DNA of 64,000 bases. It comes from JAABQG01 sp963726365 (GTDB taxonomy: Bacteria > Pseudomonadota > Gammaproteobacteria > Burkholderiales > Burkholderiaceae_C). The notes under the pieces were generated by a model, which saw nothing but the letters and a program-made list of their open reading frames with translations, was not told the origin of the DNA and made no database searches. This document shows, in pieces, positions 48,897-57,589 of this stretch (position 1 is its first letter; the number at the start of each line of letters is the position of its first letter). Location: assembly GCA_963726365.1 (NCBI GenBank), contig CAVSCI010000021.1:1-64000 (forward strand). The letters run 5' to 3'. The position numbers and the translations under genes were made by a program.

Positions 48897-49805
48897 ATGA
48901 ACCTCCCCTCCAGAGTCAAGCTGGTCGATGTCGGGCCACGCGATGGTCTGCAGAATGAAAAAGCCCCCGTGCCGGCGGTCGTCAAGATTGAACTTGTGCA
49001 TCGCCTTCAGGCCGCGGGCCTGAAGGACATCGAGGTCACGAGTTTCGTCTCGCCGAAATGGGTGCCGCAGATGGCCGATGCTGCCGCCGTGATGGCCGGC
49101 ATTCAGCGCCAGCCCGGCGTGCGTTATTCAGTGCTGACGCCGAACATGACCGGTTTCGAGGCGGCGCTGAAATCGAAGCCCGATGAGATCGTGGTCTTCG
49201 GTGCAGCCAGCGAGGCGTTCAGCCAGAAGAACATCAACTGCTCGATCGCCGAGAGCATCGAGCGCTTCGCGCCGGTCGTTGCGGCGGCCCGGGCAGCCGG
49301 GATTTTCGTGCGCGGCGCGATGTCATGCACCGTCGGCTGCCCCTACGAGGGCGAGATCGATCCCGCGCGCGTGGACTATCTGGCCGGCCTCTTGAAAGGC
49401 ATCGGCGTGCAGCATGTGGGCGTGGCCGACACCATCGGCGTGGGCACGCCGCGCAAGGTGCAGCGCGCCGTGGAGGCCACGCTGAGGCACTTCAACATCG
49501 ATGACGTCTCCGGCCACTTTCACGACACCTACGGCCAGGCACTGGCCAACACGCTGGCCTGCCTGGAGATGGGCGTGTGGCAGTACGACACCTCGGTGGC
49601 CGGACTCGGCGGTTGTCCCTATGCCAAAGGCGCGACAGGCAACGTGGCATCGGAAGATGTGGTGTACCTGATGCATGGCATGGGCATCGAGACCGGCATT
49701 GACCTCGACCAGTTGGTGGATGCGGGGGCCTACATCAGCGACTTCCTGCAGCGCAAGCCCAACTCGCGCGCGGCCACCGCGATCCTGAACAAGCGGGCCG
49801 GGTGA
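48897..49805 (+). CDS. liuE: Hydroxymethylglutaryl-CoA lyase
   Basis: 302-residue TIM-barrel enzyme that cleaves HMG-CoA to acetoacetate and acetyl-CoA, the last step of leucine degradation. The N-terminal VDVGPRDGLQNE metal/CoA motif, SGHFHDTYGQALANTLA histidines and the catalytic loop GGCPYAKGATGNVASED (C240) are intact. It is separated from the main liu genes by the acetate signalling operon, yet belongs functionally to that pathway. The stop overlaps the start of the ybaK gene (TGATG). Confidence 0.97.
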   Translation: MNLPSRVKLVDVGPRDGLQNEKAPVPAVVKIELVHRLQAAGLKDIEVTSFVSPKWVPQMADAAAVMAGIQRQPGVRYSVLTPNMTGFEAALKSKPDEIVVFGAASEAFSQKNINCSIAESIERFAPVVAAARAAGIFVRGAMSCTVGCPYEGEIDPARVDYLAGLLKGIGVQHVGVADTIGVGTPRKVQRAVEATLRHFNIDDVSGHFHDTYGQALANTLACLEMGVWQYDTSVAGLGGCPYAKGATGNVASEDVVYLMHGMGIETGIDLDQLVDAGAYISDFLQRKPNSRAATAILNKRAG

Positions 49806-50311
49806 TGTGCGGCGCCGAGCTGAAGACGCTGCCGGAGAGTGTGCAACGGGTGGCCATCGCCCTGCAAGCGGCGGGGCACCCGCACGGACCCTTGATGCTC
49901 GATGATGCTGCCCGCACGGCCCAACAGGCCGCCGATGCGCTCGGGGTCAGTGTCGGTCAGATTGCCAAGAGCATCATCTTCCGCCGCAAGGACGACGACC
50001 GGGCGGTCCTGGTGATCACCTCGGGTGACCGGCGCGTGGACGAGAAAAAAGTTGAGGCGCTGGTCGGCAAGGTCGGGCGGGCGGATGCGGACTTTGTCCG
50101 TGCAAAGACCGGCTATGCGATTGGCGGCGTTTCGCCGGTTGGCCATGCCATCGAGCCGGTGACGCTGATCGACCGTGAACTGTTCCGGTTTGAGGAAATC
50201 TGGGCGGCTGCCGGGCATCCACACGGCGTTTTCAGGCTGCGGCCGCAAGACCTGGTGTTTTTGACCGGCGCACCAGTGGCCGACATTGATCAGCCTGTAT
50301 CGGGTCCTTGA
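49805..50311 (+). CDS. ybaK: YbaK/EbsC-family aminoacyl-tRNA deacylase-like protein
   Basis: 168 residues, one YbaK/ProRS-associated domain. The GQIAKSIIFRR motif carries the family lysine, with VITSGDRRVDEKKVEALVG and ATGYAIGGVSPVGH-like segments (here KTGYAIGGVSPVGH). It edits mischarged tRNAs or acts on related aminoacyl groups. ATG 49805 overlaps the liuE stop; GTG 49802 is an alternative start. It converges on the peroxiredoxin gene, 9 nt apart. Confidence 0.9.
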   Translation: MCGAELKTLPESVQRVAIALQAAGHPHGPLMLDDAARTAQQAADALGVSVGQIAKSIIFRRKDDDRAVLVITSGDRRVDEKKVEALVGKVGRADADFVRAKTGYAIGGVSPVGHAIEPVTLIDRELFRFEEIWAAAGHPHGVFRLRPQDLVFLTGAPVADIDQPVSGP

Positions 50312-50320
50312 CGCCCCGTG

Positions 50321-50866
50321 CTAGCGGGACGGCGACTTGCGCGCCGCCCAGTCACGCAGTGCATCCAGCGTTTTCTGGACATGTTTGTCCGGGTTGAGGC
50401 TGGTGTACTGGTAGGCCACGGTGCTGTTCGGTGCAATGAGGTAGGTGACGCGGTTCGCGTACTCCGGACGCAGCGTCAGCACCGCGTCGTAGGCCTTCAT
50501 GACTTTCTGGTCGGGATCTGCGGCGACGGCGAACTTGCCGCGGCAGGCAGCGACTGAAAAACGCTTCTGGGCCTCGATCTCGTCGCGCGAGACACCGACC
50601 ACGGTGGCGCCCAGCGCCTTGAACTGGTCAATGGCATCGGCGAAACTGTGGGCCTCCAGGCTGCAACCCTCTGAAAAGGACGCCGGGAAGAAATACAGCA
50701 CCACAGGCCCTTTCTTCAGTTCTTTCTGGAGGGAGAACTCGAACACCTCGCCGCCCAGCGCTGCGGTTGCGGTAAAGTCCGGCGCGGTATCGCCCAGATC
50801 GAGAGCAGCTTGCGCGGTGCCACTGGCGAGCGCCAGCAGCAGGGTCAAATGCTTCAGGAGCTTCAT
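50321..50866 (-). CDS. Periplasmic peroxiredoxin (AhpC/TSA/Bcp type)
   Basis: 181 residues. A Sec signal peptide (MKLLKHLTLLLALASGTAQA, cleavage after residue 20) sends it to the periplasm. The peroxidatic motif is FFPASFSEGCSLEA with C68; Ser replaces Thr at the usual Px3TxxC position, which is tolerated in some families. A second cysteine, C108 (AACRGKF), could resolve. The ORF extends 44 codons upstream but the signal peptide fixes the start. Its start lies 96 nt from the divergent phospholipase gene. Confidence 0.9.
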   Translation of the reverse strand: MKLLKHLTLLLALASGTAQAALDLGDTAPDFTATAALGGEVFEFSLQKELKKGPVVLYFFPASFSEGCSLEAHSFADAIDQFKALGATVVGVSRDEIEAQKRFSVAACRGKFAVAADPDQKVMKAYDAVLTLRPEYANRVTYLIAPNSTVAYQYTSLNPDKHVQKTLDALRDWAARKSPSR

Positions 50867-50961
50867 GCATGGCACTCGCATTCTCGGGGTGGTGGTTTGT
50901 CGGTGTAAACGGTCAAAGGCCGATGGTGTCGCTCGCCCGAATCGCCGGTGGGTCAAATGAT

Positions 50962-52578
50962 ATGCGGGTTTCAGGCCGGACGCATCGCGCGGGGCCAAGC
51001 GGCGCTACCGTGCTTTTTTTCCGGCGACTCTGCCTGATCTGCGCGGTGGCCCTGCTGGTTGGCTGTTCGACGCTGGCGCCCAAATCGGCCGTGGAGGTTG
51101 TTCAATCCCGGGCGATTCCGATCAGCGGCGACACCGCGCTGGGAAAGATCGCCCTGAATTCGATACCTTCGCCGGAACTGTCGGGGTTCCGGCTGATGCC
51201 CCTGGGCAGCTATTCCCTGGACACCCGTCTGGCGCTCGCCGCACGCGCGCAACGCACGCTGGACGTGCAGTACTACCACATCGAGAACGATGAAACCGGG
51301 CGCCTGTTCCTGCGCGCGCTGCGCGACGCCGCAGCGCGCGGCGTACGGGTGCGCCTGCTGATGGACGACTTCTACACCACCGGCATGGACACGCTGTTGC
51401 TCGGGCTGGCGGCACAGCCCAACCTTGAAATCCGGCTGTTCAATCCGTTTTGCTGCGCCCGCGAGCAGGGTCAGGCCACCCGATTCCTGGTGTCGCTGTC
51501 GGAGTGGTCGCGGGTCAATCACCGGATGCACAACAAACTGTTCGTGGCAGACGGGGCGATGGCCATTGTGGGTGGGCGCAACGTGGCCAATGAGTATTAC
51601 CTGCGCGGCGCTTCAGACAATTTCATCGATCTGGACGCCTTCACCGTGGGTCGTGTGGTGGCCGATCTGGCGGCCGTATTCGACGACTTCTGGCACAGCG
51701 ACCCGGTGTATCCGCTGGGCCAGGTGGCGCAGTCCGACACATTGCCGGAGGACCTGCGCGCCTACTTTGACGCCGCGACCAGCCCGTCCACGACGCCTGC
51801 GCCGCCACCTCTGCTGCCCAATGATGTGCTCGGCTACGGGCCGGTCCGCGAAGACCTGGACGCCGGACGGGTGGGCTTGATCTGGGGGGTCGCGCGGGTG
51901 CTGGCGGACGAACCCGACAAGGTGATGGGCGGCCTGGTGCTCGACAGCGTGACGTACAGCGTCTTCGACGAAGGCCGCAAGGCGCAAAAGGAAATGGTGA
52001 TCTCGTCGCCTTACCTGATTCCCGGAAAATTCGGCAGCCTGCTGTTTCAGGAACTCAAGGAACGCAATGTGCGCGTGCAGATCCTCACCAACTCGCTGGC
52101 GTCCACGGACGAGCCGCTGGTCTACACCGGCTACAGCCGTCACCGCGAGAAGATGCTTCAGGACGGCGTGGATCTTTATGAACTCAGTTCTTCGCGGGTG
52201 CAGATGAACCGGCGGCATGGCATGACTTTTGGTTCTTCCACTGCGCGACTGCATGCCAAGCTCGTGGTGATCGACCGCAAGACGCTGTTCGTCGGTTCGA
52301 TGAACCTCGATCCGCGTTCGGCCAATATCAATACCGAGATGGGGCTGGTCATCGAAAGCCCGCAACTCGCGCGTGAATTGCTGCGCGTCATCGACATCGA
52401 CAAGCTGCAGAGCGCCTACCGGGTGCGCCTTGATGCCCGGGGCCAGTGCTGCGAGTGGTTGACATTCGATGAGGCCGGAGAGCGCGAGATGGTCCTGACC
52501 CAGACGCCCGACGCAACGTTCTGGCTCCGGTTCAAGACGCTGCTGCTGGCGCCCTTCGTGCCCGAGGAACTCCTTTAG
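50962..52578 (+). CDS. Phospholipase D-family lipoprotein (cardiolipin-synthase-like)
   Basis: 538 residues. The hydrophobic leader ending in the lipobox LLVGC (near residue 35) predicts a lipoprotein. Two HKD motifs are present: HNKLFVADGAMAIVGGRN and HAKLVVIDRKTLFVGSMN, the paired catalytic site of PLD enzymes. The start at 50962 gives a normal-length leader; the ORF opens at 50869 and ATG 50923 is also possible. It is divergent from the peroxiredoxin. Role: phospholipid head-group exchange or hydrolysis in the envelope, inferred. Confidence 0.88.
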   Translation: MRVSGRTHRAGPSGATVLFFRRLCLICAVALLVGCSTLAPKSAVEVVQSRAIPISGDTALGKIALNSIPSPELSGFRLMPLGSYSLDTRLALAARAQRTLDVQYYHIENDETGRLFLRALRDAAARGVRVRLLMDDFYTTGMDTLLLGLAAQPNLEIRLFNPFCCAREQGQATRFLVSLSEWSRVNHRMHNKLFVADGAMAIVGGRNVANEYYLRGASDNFIDLDAFTVGRVVADLAAVFDDFWHSDPVYPLGQVAQSDTLPEDLRAYFDAATSPSTTPAPPPLLPNDVLGYGPVREDLDAGRVGLIWGVARVLADEPDKVMGGLVLDSVTYSVFDEGRKAQKEMVISSPYLIPGKFGSLLFQELKERNVRVQILTNSLASTDEPLVYTGYSRHREKMLQDGVDLYELSSSRVQMNRRHGMTFGSSTARLHAKLVVIDRKTLFVGSMNLDPRSANINTEMGLVIESPQLARELLRVIDIDKLQSAYRVRLDARGQCCEWLTFDEAGEREMVLTQTPDATFWLRFKTLLLAPFVPEELL

Positions 52579-52596
52579 GCATTGACTGAACAACCA

Positions 52597-52833
52597 ATGA
52601 ATGCTACAAAAATAGAAGCTGCAAAAGTCCGGGTGGTACTGGGAATGGCGGGAAATATGCCCTCACCCTGCATTTCGGTGTGCCGCATGGATGAGGCCAG
52701 CGGCCTTTGCGAAGGCTGCTTGCGCACGCTCGATGAAATTGCGTGCTGGAGCACCCTGGGCGAAACCAGCAAGCGCGAGGTCTGGTCATCGATAGGCCGG
52801 CGGATCGCCAGCCAGGAGGGCTCAAAGCCATGA
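52597..52833 (+). CDS. DUF1289 small cysteine-rich protein
   Basis: 78 residues from ATG 52597 (TTG 52582, ATG 52645 and ATG 52657 are also in frame). The DUF1289 core PSPCISVCRMDEASGLCEGCLRTLDEIACW contains four closely spaced cysteines that may bind a metal. The N-terminal 20 residues come from a decayed copy of an intergenic repeat, so the true start may be 52645 or 52657, directly before the core. Its stop overlaps the next start (ATGA). The function of the family is unknown. Confidence 0.85.
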   Translation: MNATKIEAAKVRVVLGMAGNMPSPCISVCRMDEASGLCEGCLRTLDEIACWSTLGETSKREVWSSIGRRIASQEGSKP

Positions 52834-53477
52834 AAGAGATTGATTTCTATCTCGACTTCATTTCGCCCTATGCCTATCTGGCGTTCGAAAAATTGCCCGA
52901 AGCTTTGATGGGCATCAGCTACCGCGTGACGCACAAGCCGGTGTTGTTTGCCGGCCTGCTCAAGCACCATGGGCAACTGGGCCCGGCCGAGATTGCGCCC
53001 AAACGCGACTGGACCTACCGGCAGGTCCTGTGGTTGGCCCACAGCCAGGGCATTGAACTGCAGATGCCGGCCAGCCACCCGTTCAACCCCTTGGCCTTGC
53101 TGCGACTGGCCGTGGCCTGTGACGCGCGCAATGAGCCGAATCGCTATGTCTGCGAAACCATCTTTCGCCATGTCTGGCGGGGTGGTGGGGAAGCCGTGGA
53201 CCCGGCGCGCCTGCAAGCCTTGACCGCTCTGCTCGCTCCGGCGCGGCCGGTTGACGATCCGGCGGTCAAGGAAGGTCTGAAGGCGCACACCGCAGCGGCG
53301 CTGGCCTTGGGGCTGTTCGGTGTGCCTTCGTTCGTGGTGGACGGCAAGGTGTTCTGGGGCTTCGATGCCCTGCCCATGCTGCGCGCGTACCTGCTGGGCG
53401 ATCCGTGGTTTCAGGGCGGCGGGTGGGACTCGGTTTCCCGCGTCTGTGTGGGCGTGGCCAGAACGGCCCCCCGGTAG
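52830..53477 (+). CDS. 2-hydroxychromene-2-carboxylate isomerase family protein (DsbA/GST-kappa fold)
   Basis: 215 residues. The thioredoxin-like N-terminus IDFYLDFISPYAYLAF with the SPY motif replacing the usual CxxC, and GVFGVPSFVVDGKVFWG-like segment (ALGLFGVPSFVVDGKVFWGFD) with the cis-proline VPS, are diagnostic. An AGGAGG ribosome site lies 11 nt upstream of the start at 52830. In aromatic degradation this family isomerises a chromene intermediate with glutathione; no other aromatic genes are nearby, so the substrate is open. Confidence 0.92.
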   Translation: MKEIDFYLDFISPYAYLAFEKLPEALMGISYRVTHKPVLFAGLLKHHGQLGPAEIAPKRDWTYRQVLWLAHSQGIELQMPASHPFNPLALLRLAVACDARNEPNRYVCETIFRHVWRGGGEAVDPARLQALTALLAPARPVDDPAVKEGLKAHTAAALALGLFGVPSFVVDGKVFWGFDALPMLRAYLLGDPWFQGGGWDSVSRVCVGVARTAPR

Positions 53478-53487
53478 GGCGCTGTGT

Positions 53488-54141
53488 TCACCCGGCCCGC
53501 GCGAGCCAGCGGTGTTGCGCGGCCAGGCGCTGCACATCGCGCCAGTTCGCGCATTGGGGGGCCACTTTTGGCCAGATGCGCTGCAGGAGTTCGCACTCAG
53601 CCAGGGTGTCCGCGGCCGCCTGGTGGCGCACAGCGCAGTGGATACCGAAATGGTTCATCCAGTCGTCCAGCGCACGGGCGCGCACCTTCTCGTAAGTGAC
53701 CGCGCACAGATGGTCGATGTCCAGCCACGGGTTGGGCAGATCCGCGCCCAGGTGCTCGCGTGCGTACCGGCCGATCATGGCCTGATCGAAGGCGGCATGA
53801 AAGGCCAGCAAGGGTGCGTTGCCTGCATAGTCGGCAAAGGCGCGCAGCGCGATGACGGGATTCTGGCCATCACGCTGCTTCTGCGCGCCGATGCCGTGCA
53901 GGAGGATGTTGTCCTTGGTGGAGGTCTCGTCCTGCCGCACGACCACTTCGAAACTGTCACCCAGATCCACGCTCAGTGTCCGGGTGGACCAATCCACCCG
54001 CAGGGCAATGGCAGCAATCGCCAGCAGGCGGTCGCGCCGGATATCGAGGCCGCTGGTCTCCACGTCCAGCATCACCCAGCGCGCTTCGTCCACCGGCGCG
54101 CCGCGTGCAAACCGGCCCTGCAAACGATTCAGCCAGCCCAT
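53488..54141 (-). CDS. DEDDh 3'-5' exonuclease (DnaQ/RNase T-like)
   Basis: 217 residues, stand-alone DnaQ fold. The four-part active site is visible: D and E in MLDVETSGLD (residues 24-33), D in LLAFHAAFDQAM, and H with D in RHQAAADTLAECEL. It follows the DUF294 gene by 6 nt in the same direction, so the two are one operon. It is a shorter relative of the exonuclease domain fused to the pseudo-kinase at 46635. Substrate, RNA or a nucleotide adduct, is unknown. Confidence 0.92.
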   Translation of the reverse strand: MGWLNRLQGRFARGAPVDEARWVMLDVETSGLDIRRDRLLAIAAIALRVDWSTRTLSVDLGDSFEVVVRQDETSTKDNILLHGIGAQKQRDGQNPVIALRAFADYAGNAPLLAFHAAFDQAMIGRYAREHLGADLPNPWLDIDHLCAVTYEKVRARALDDWMNHFGIHCAVRHQAAADTLAECELLQRIWPKVAPQCANWRDVQRLAAQHRWLARAG

Positions 54142-54147
54142 GGTGGT

Positions 54148-56061
54148 TTAGCGCTGGTAGTCCAGCTGCAGACGCTGCTGCAACTGCCGCGCCACGCGAA
54201 ATGATTCACGCAGGATGCGGCGGTCGATGTCGTTGAGGGTGGCCACGACGATACGATTCGGCGCATCCGGGAGCGCTTCGCCGTCGAGCTGGATGCGCAG
54301 ACGCAGCATCTGCAGGAACTCGAAGCCGCCCACCCAGGCACCAAACTCTGTGTCAGCGAGTTTCAGGAGCGGCCCGATCGCCTCCAGCCGCATTCGGGTA
54401 TTGGTCTGGTCGATGCCATGCGCCAGGCTGTAGATGCGCGCAGCATCCACAAAAATTGCGGTGCCTTGCAGTTTCAGGTCCACGGTGCCCTGGGCATCGG
54501 TGTCGACGGCGCCCCGCCAGTTCAGCGGGACGCTGCGGGTGAGTGCGTTCAGTGCCATCTGCTTGAGAAAGCGCGGGGTTTGCCGGGCCGTCTGGACGAC
54601 CTCCTGGCGCAAAGCCTGCGCCAGCGATGCGTCGCCGGCCAGGGCGCGGAAATCAAAATAGATGCTGGCGTTCAGCAGGTCTTGAGGTGAACCCTGTGCA
54701 ATCCATTGCCGGAAGCGCTCACGCCATTGCGCCAGGGTAAGGCAGCAGGCGGCTTCACCGGCCATGATGCCGCCGTGGCACAGCGGGTAGCCGCAGGCAT
54801 CCAGCGCCAGATTCACCTCGCGGGCAAAAGCCCGGATCGATTCACGCGATTCGGCAGGCGTGTCGTCGGGCAGGATCAGGGCGTTGTCCTGGTCGGTGGC
54901 GATGGTTTGCTCGTCCCGGCCTTCCGAGCCCAGTGACAGCCAGCACAGCCGGTTGAGGTCCACACCATGTTCGCTGGCCTTGATCTGAAGCAGGCGCTCG
55001 GTCAGCACGTCGTTCAGATGGCTGATCAGCGAGGTGAGCTGACGCGCCTGCACGCCCTGGCCGAGCAGGCTGCGTGCCAGCCGGCGAATGTCCTGGGCGG
55101 CCCGCTTGAGGGCGTCGATGTCCGGCGCGGCACGGATGGCCGTGCTGACGTTCTTCAGGCTCTGTTTTTGCATCGCAAACAGGTCGCGTTCCGACACCAT
55201 ACCCACCGCCACGCCATTGCGCGTGACCGGCACGTGGCGCATGCCGTGCTGGGACATCAGCAGCGCCGCATCCTGTGCCGTATGGTCCGCTGTCAGCGTC
55301 AGCACGGGATGAACCATGACCTGGGAAATCGGTGCATCCAGCGGCACCTGGGCCAGCGTGATGCGGCCCAGGATGTCGTAGCGCGTCAGGATGCCGGTCG
55401 GCTGCCCGGCGGGATCGGTCACCAGGATCGAACCAATGCGCTTCTGGTGCATTGCCTGCAAGGCCTCACGCAGCGGTGTGTCGGGGGCGCAAGTGACGGG
55501 GGCCTTGTCCACCAGTTCGCCAAGCGGCTTGTCCAGCGACTGCGCGGTCATCGAATGCGAGGCGTAGGCGGCCTGCAAGGCCTTGCGCGAGAGTTCCAGA
55601 AACTTGGTGGTCCGCAGGTTGAGAAACTCGGCAAAGGCCGGGCTGCGTTGCGCCAGAGCCTGCATGTGCGCGACCGGCAGGGCCAGCACGAAGGTGTCGC
55701 CACTGGCACGGTAGGATGCCGTCACGGCGCGCCCTGCCAGGGCCGCGCTCACCGGAAACAGATCACCGGCTTCATACTCGAATGCACCCCCCATTTGCTC
55801 GGCCAGCCCCTTAGTGCCGGTGACGGCCCCCTGGCGGATATAGAAAAGCTGTGACACCACGCCGGAGGCGGGCTCCAGGAGCGTTTCGTCGGGCGCAAAG
55901 TAGAGCTGCTGGGCGTGGGAAAGGAAGAAGTCCACATCCTGCGGTGCCATCTGGGCAAAGGGCGGGTGCGGCAGGAGTTCCTGCCGGAAGTTGGCAAACA
56001 GGCTGCCAGAAGGACTTGAATCCGGGCTTCGAGGCGAGGGATTGACGGCATGTTGAGACAT
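54148..56061 (-). CDS. cNMP-binding/CBS/DUF294 putative nucleotidyltransferase, second paralogue
   Basis: 637 residues. A cNMP-binding-like domain (about 30-155), two CBS domains (about 180-300), the DUF294 nucleotidyltransferase domain (about 340-460) with LGSEGRDEQTIATDQDNALIL and a DUF294_C domain (about 490-630). Same layout and motif as the protein at 41413, with moderate identity only. It is divergent from the DUF4212/large SSF operon across 254 nt, and co-transcribed with a DEDDh exonuclease. It probably regulates the neighbouring transporter. Confidence 0.91.
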   Translation of the reverse strand: MSQHAVNPSPRSPDSSPSGSLFANFRQELLPHPPFAQMAPQDVDFFLSHAQQLYFAPDETLLEPASGVVSQLFYIRQGAVTGTKGLAEQMGGAFEYEAGDLFPVSAALAGRAVTASYRASGDTFVLALPVAHMQALAQRSPAFAEFLNLRTTKFLELSRKALQAAYASHSMTAQSLDKPLGELVDKAPVTCAPDTPLREALQAMHQKRIGSILVTDPAGQPTGILTRYDILGRITLAQVPLDAPISQVMVHPVLTLTADHTAQDAALLMSQHGMRHVPVTRNGVAVGMVSERDLFAMQKQSLKNVSTAIRAAPDIDALKRAAQDIRRLARSLLGQGVQARQLTSLISHLNDVLTERLLQIKASEHGVDLNRLCWLSLGSEGRDEQTIATDQDNALILPDDTPAESRESIRAFAREVNLALDACGYPLCHGGIMAGEAACCLTLAQWRERFRQWIAQGSPQDLLNASIYFDFRALAGDASLAQALRQEVVQTARQTPRFLKQMALNALTRSVPLNWRGAVDTDAQGTVDLKLQGTAIFVDAARIYSLAHGIDQTNTRMRLEAIGPLLKLADTEFGAWVGGFEFLQMLRLRIQLDGEALPDAPNRIVVATLNDIDRRILRESFRVARQLQQRLQLDYQR

Positions 56062-56175
56062 GGAGCCAGTCTAGCCTTTGACGACCCGGCCACAACGCCC
56101 TGCCGGCGATTACGGCCGGAACCCGGGAACAATGAAGCGATAGGACTTTCCCTAGGTGGCGCCTTACAACCGGCC

Positions 56176-56201
56176 ATTTTTTGCAATGCAAAAAAATGGT
56201 C
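56176..56201. promoter_or_regulatory. AT-rich inverted repeat in the divergent symporter promoter region
   Basis: CCATTTTTTGCA (56176-56187) and TGCAAAAAAATGG (56189-56201) form an almost perfect inverted repeat about one central A, with one extra A in the right arm. It is the most AT-rich part of the 254-nt gap between the DUF294 gene and the symporter operon and is a good operator or bent-DNA candidate for either side. Confidence 0.5.
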
Positions 56202-56231
56202 AAGGGTTTCCGTGAATTTTGTAAGACTTCG

Positions 56232-56290
56232 TTCAGGCAGGAGTCAGGATTCGGTCAGACGAGGTCACGACATTGCAGCCACTACGTAGT
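56232..56290 (+). promoter_or_regulatory. Helically phased TCA repeats and a palindrome upstream of the second symporter operon
   Basis: TTCAGG (56232), GTCAGG (56243), GTCAGA (56254) and GTCACG (56264) recur at 11, 11 and 10 bp, so they face one side of the helix. A perfect 10-bp palindrome ACTACGTAGT follows at 56281-56290, 25 nt before the start codon at 56316. The layout resembles the four GGTAAG repeats before actP, with a different word. Pattern-based only. Confidence 0.45.
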
Positions 56291-56315
56291 TTCGCGTGGG
56301 AAAGAATCCAAACAG

Positions 56316-56612
56316 ATGTTGTTGCTTGTCGTCATTTTGAAGAGCCTGATCGAGTTGTCGCTGATGTTCATCATCGGGCGCTTTCTGCTGGGTTTGCTGG
56401 CCGGCGCCAAGCGCAGCACGAACGTTTTCTGGCAACTGCTCGACGTTGCCGCCAAGCCGGTCCTGTGGATCACCCGGCGGGTCAGCCCGAAGCTGATTCT
56501 GGACCAGCACATTCCCCTGGCAGCTGCCAGCTGGTTGTTGATTGCCTGGGTGCTGGTGGTGAAAGTGAAGATTGATCTTTGCCTGCAAATGGGAGCTGCC
56601 GCATGTCAGTGA
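56316..56612 (+). CDS. Small membrane protein of the symporter operon
   Basis: 98 residues with an N-terminal hydrophobic helix (MLLLVVILKSLIELSLMFIIGRFLLGLL) and another near residues 72-90 (PLAAASWLLIAWVLVVKVKI). Between them is a basic segment (VLWITRRVSPKLIL). I do not recognise a named family. The start at 56316 is chosen because the first 45 codons of the longer ORF cover the promoter repeats. It overlaps the TPR gene by 10 nt, so it opens the operon leading to the large symporter. Confidence 0.75.
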   Translation: MLLLVVILKSLIELSLMFIIGRFLLGLLAGAKRSTNVFWQLLDVAAKPVLWITRRVSPKLILDQHIPLAAASWLLIAWVLVVKVKIDLCLQMGAAACQ

Positions 56613-57214
56613 ATCCGGGTCAGGGCCATGCTGTGGGGGCGCCCACGCTGGGACGGTTCGAGCGTTTCCTGCTGGTCTGGAAAGCCAAGATCCTGTTGCT
56701 GTTCGGGCTGCAGGCGCGCGCCAATGAGGTCTTCGAGGACATTCTTCGTCGCTCGCCGCAGGACGTCTATGCGCTCAACAGCCTGGGCTACGCGGCCTTG
56801 CAGCGGGGCGAATCGGGGACTGCTTACCGGTATTTTGAACAGGTGCGCAACCTGAGCCCGCAGTTGTCCAACGCCCATTTCAATCTGGCCTTCGTGGCCG
56901 AGTCGCTGGGTCGCCTGGACGAGGCCGAGCAGGGCTTTCGCGCGGCTCTGGCGATCGAGGAAAAGATGGACCGGGCCTGGTATGGCCTGGGTCTGGTGCT
57001 GGTGCGTCAGGGCCGTTTGCCGGAAGCCCTGGCTGCCCTCAAGCGAAACACAAGCCTGCAACCGATGAGCCCCTTTGGCTGGTACCAGATGGCGCGGGTG
57101 CACGTGGAGTTGCAGCAACCCGACGAGGCCAAGGCGGTGATCCGGCACCTCAAAGGCTTCGAGCCCAAGGTGGCGGCACAGCTCGAGCGTGAAACCGGCC
57201 TGCGACCGGTGTAA
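56603..57214 (+). CDS. Tetratricopeptide-repeat protein
   Basis: 203 residues. Three to four TPR units can be read: FEDILRRSPQDVYALNSLGYAALQRGESG, YFEQVRNLSPQLSNAHFNLAFVAESLGRLDEAE, FRAALAIEEKMDRAWYGLGLVLVRQGRLPEAL and a fourth (QPMSPFGWYQMARVHVELQQPDEAK). A hydrophobic stretch (RFLLVWKAKILLLFGL, about 20-35) may sit at the membrane. It is a protein-protein interaction scaffold, perhaps for symporter assembly or regulation; inferred from position between two membrane-protein genes. Confidence 0.88.
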   Translation: MSVNPGQGHAVGAPTLGRFERFLLVWKAKILLLFGLQARANEVFEDILRRSPQDVYALNSLGYAALQRGESGTAYRYFEQVRNLSPQLSNAHFNLAFVAESLGRLDEAEQGFRAALAIEEKMDRAWYGLGLVLVRQGRLPEALAALKRNTSLQPMSPFGWYQMARVHVELQQPDEAKAVIRHLKGFEPKVAAQLERETGLRPV

Positions 57215-57328
57215 GGCGTATTTCAACAGGGTTTTGTTGGTGAGTGGTGGTGGCCCATTTCAAGCCGCGCCGGCCTGACAAGGCTGATTCGGTTCGGGAT
57301 GGTTCTTTTTAACAATGAGGAGCAAGCG

Positions 57329-57589
57329 ATGCAACTGACAGCAAAGCACCAGGAGTACTGGCGCAAAAACCTGCGAATAACCGGGATCCTTCTGGGCATC
57401 TGGTTTCTCGTGACCTTCGTCCTGGTGTATTTCGCCAAGGCCCTGACCTTCAAATTCTTCGGCTGGCCATTCTCGTTCTGGGTGGCTGCCCAGGGTGCGC
57501 TGGTGGTGTACTGCCTGATCATCTGGTACTACGCGCGCTACATGAACAACCTTGACAACGAATACGGCGTGGCCGAAGGAGAAGAATAA
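57329..57589 (+). CDS. DUF4212 small subunit of a sodium:solute symporter
   Basis: 86 residues with two membrane helices (ITGILLGIWFLVTFVLVYFA and FWVAAQGALVVYCLIIWYYARYMN) and the DUF4212 signature AKHQEYWRKNLRIT at the N-terminus and FFGWPFSFWVAAQGAL in the middle. Such proteins always precede the VC_2705-type large symporter and form its small subunit. The start at 57329 has a GAGGAG ribosome site. Its stop overlaps the symporter start at 57589 (TAATG). Confidence 0.95.
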   Translation: MQLTAKHQEYWRKNLRITGILLGIWFLVTFVLVYFAKALTFKFFGWPFSFWVAAQGALVVYCLIIWYYARYMNNLDNEYGVAEGEE

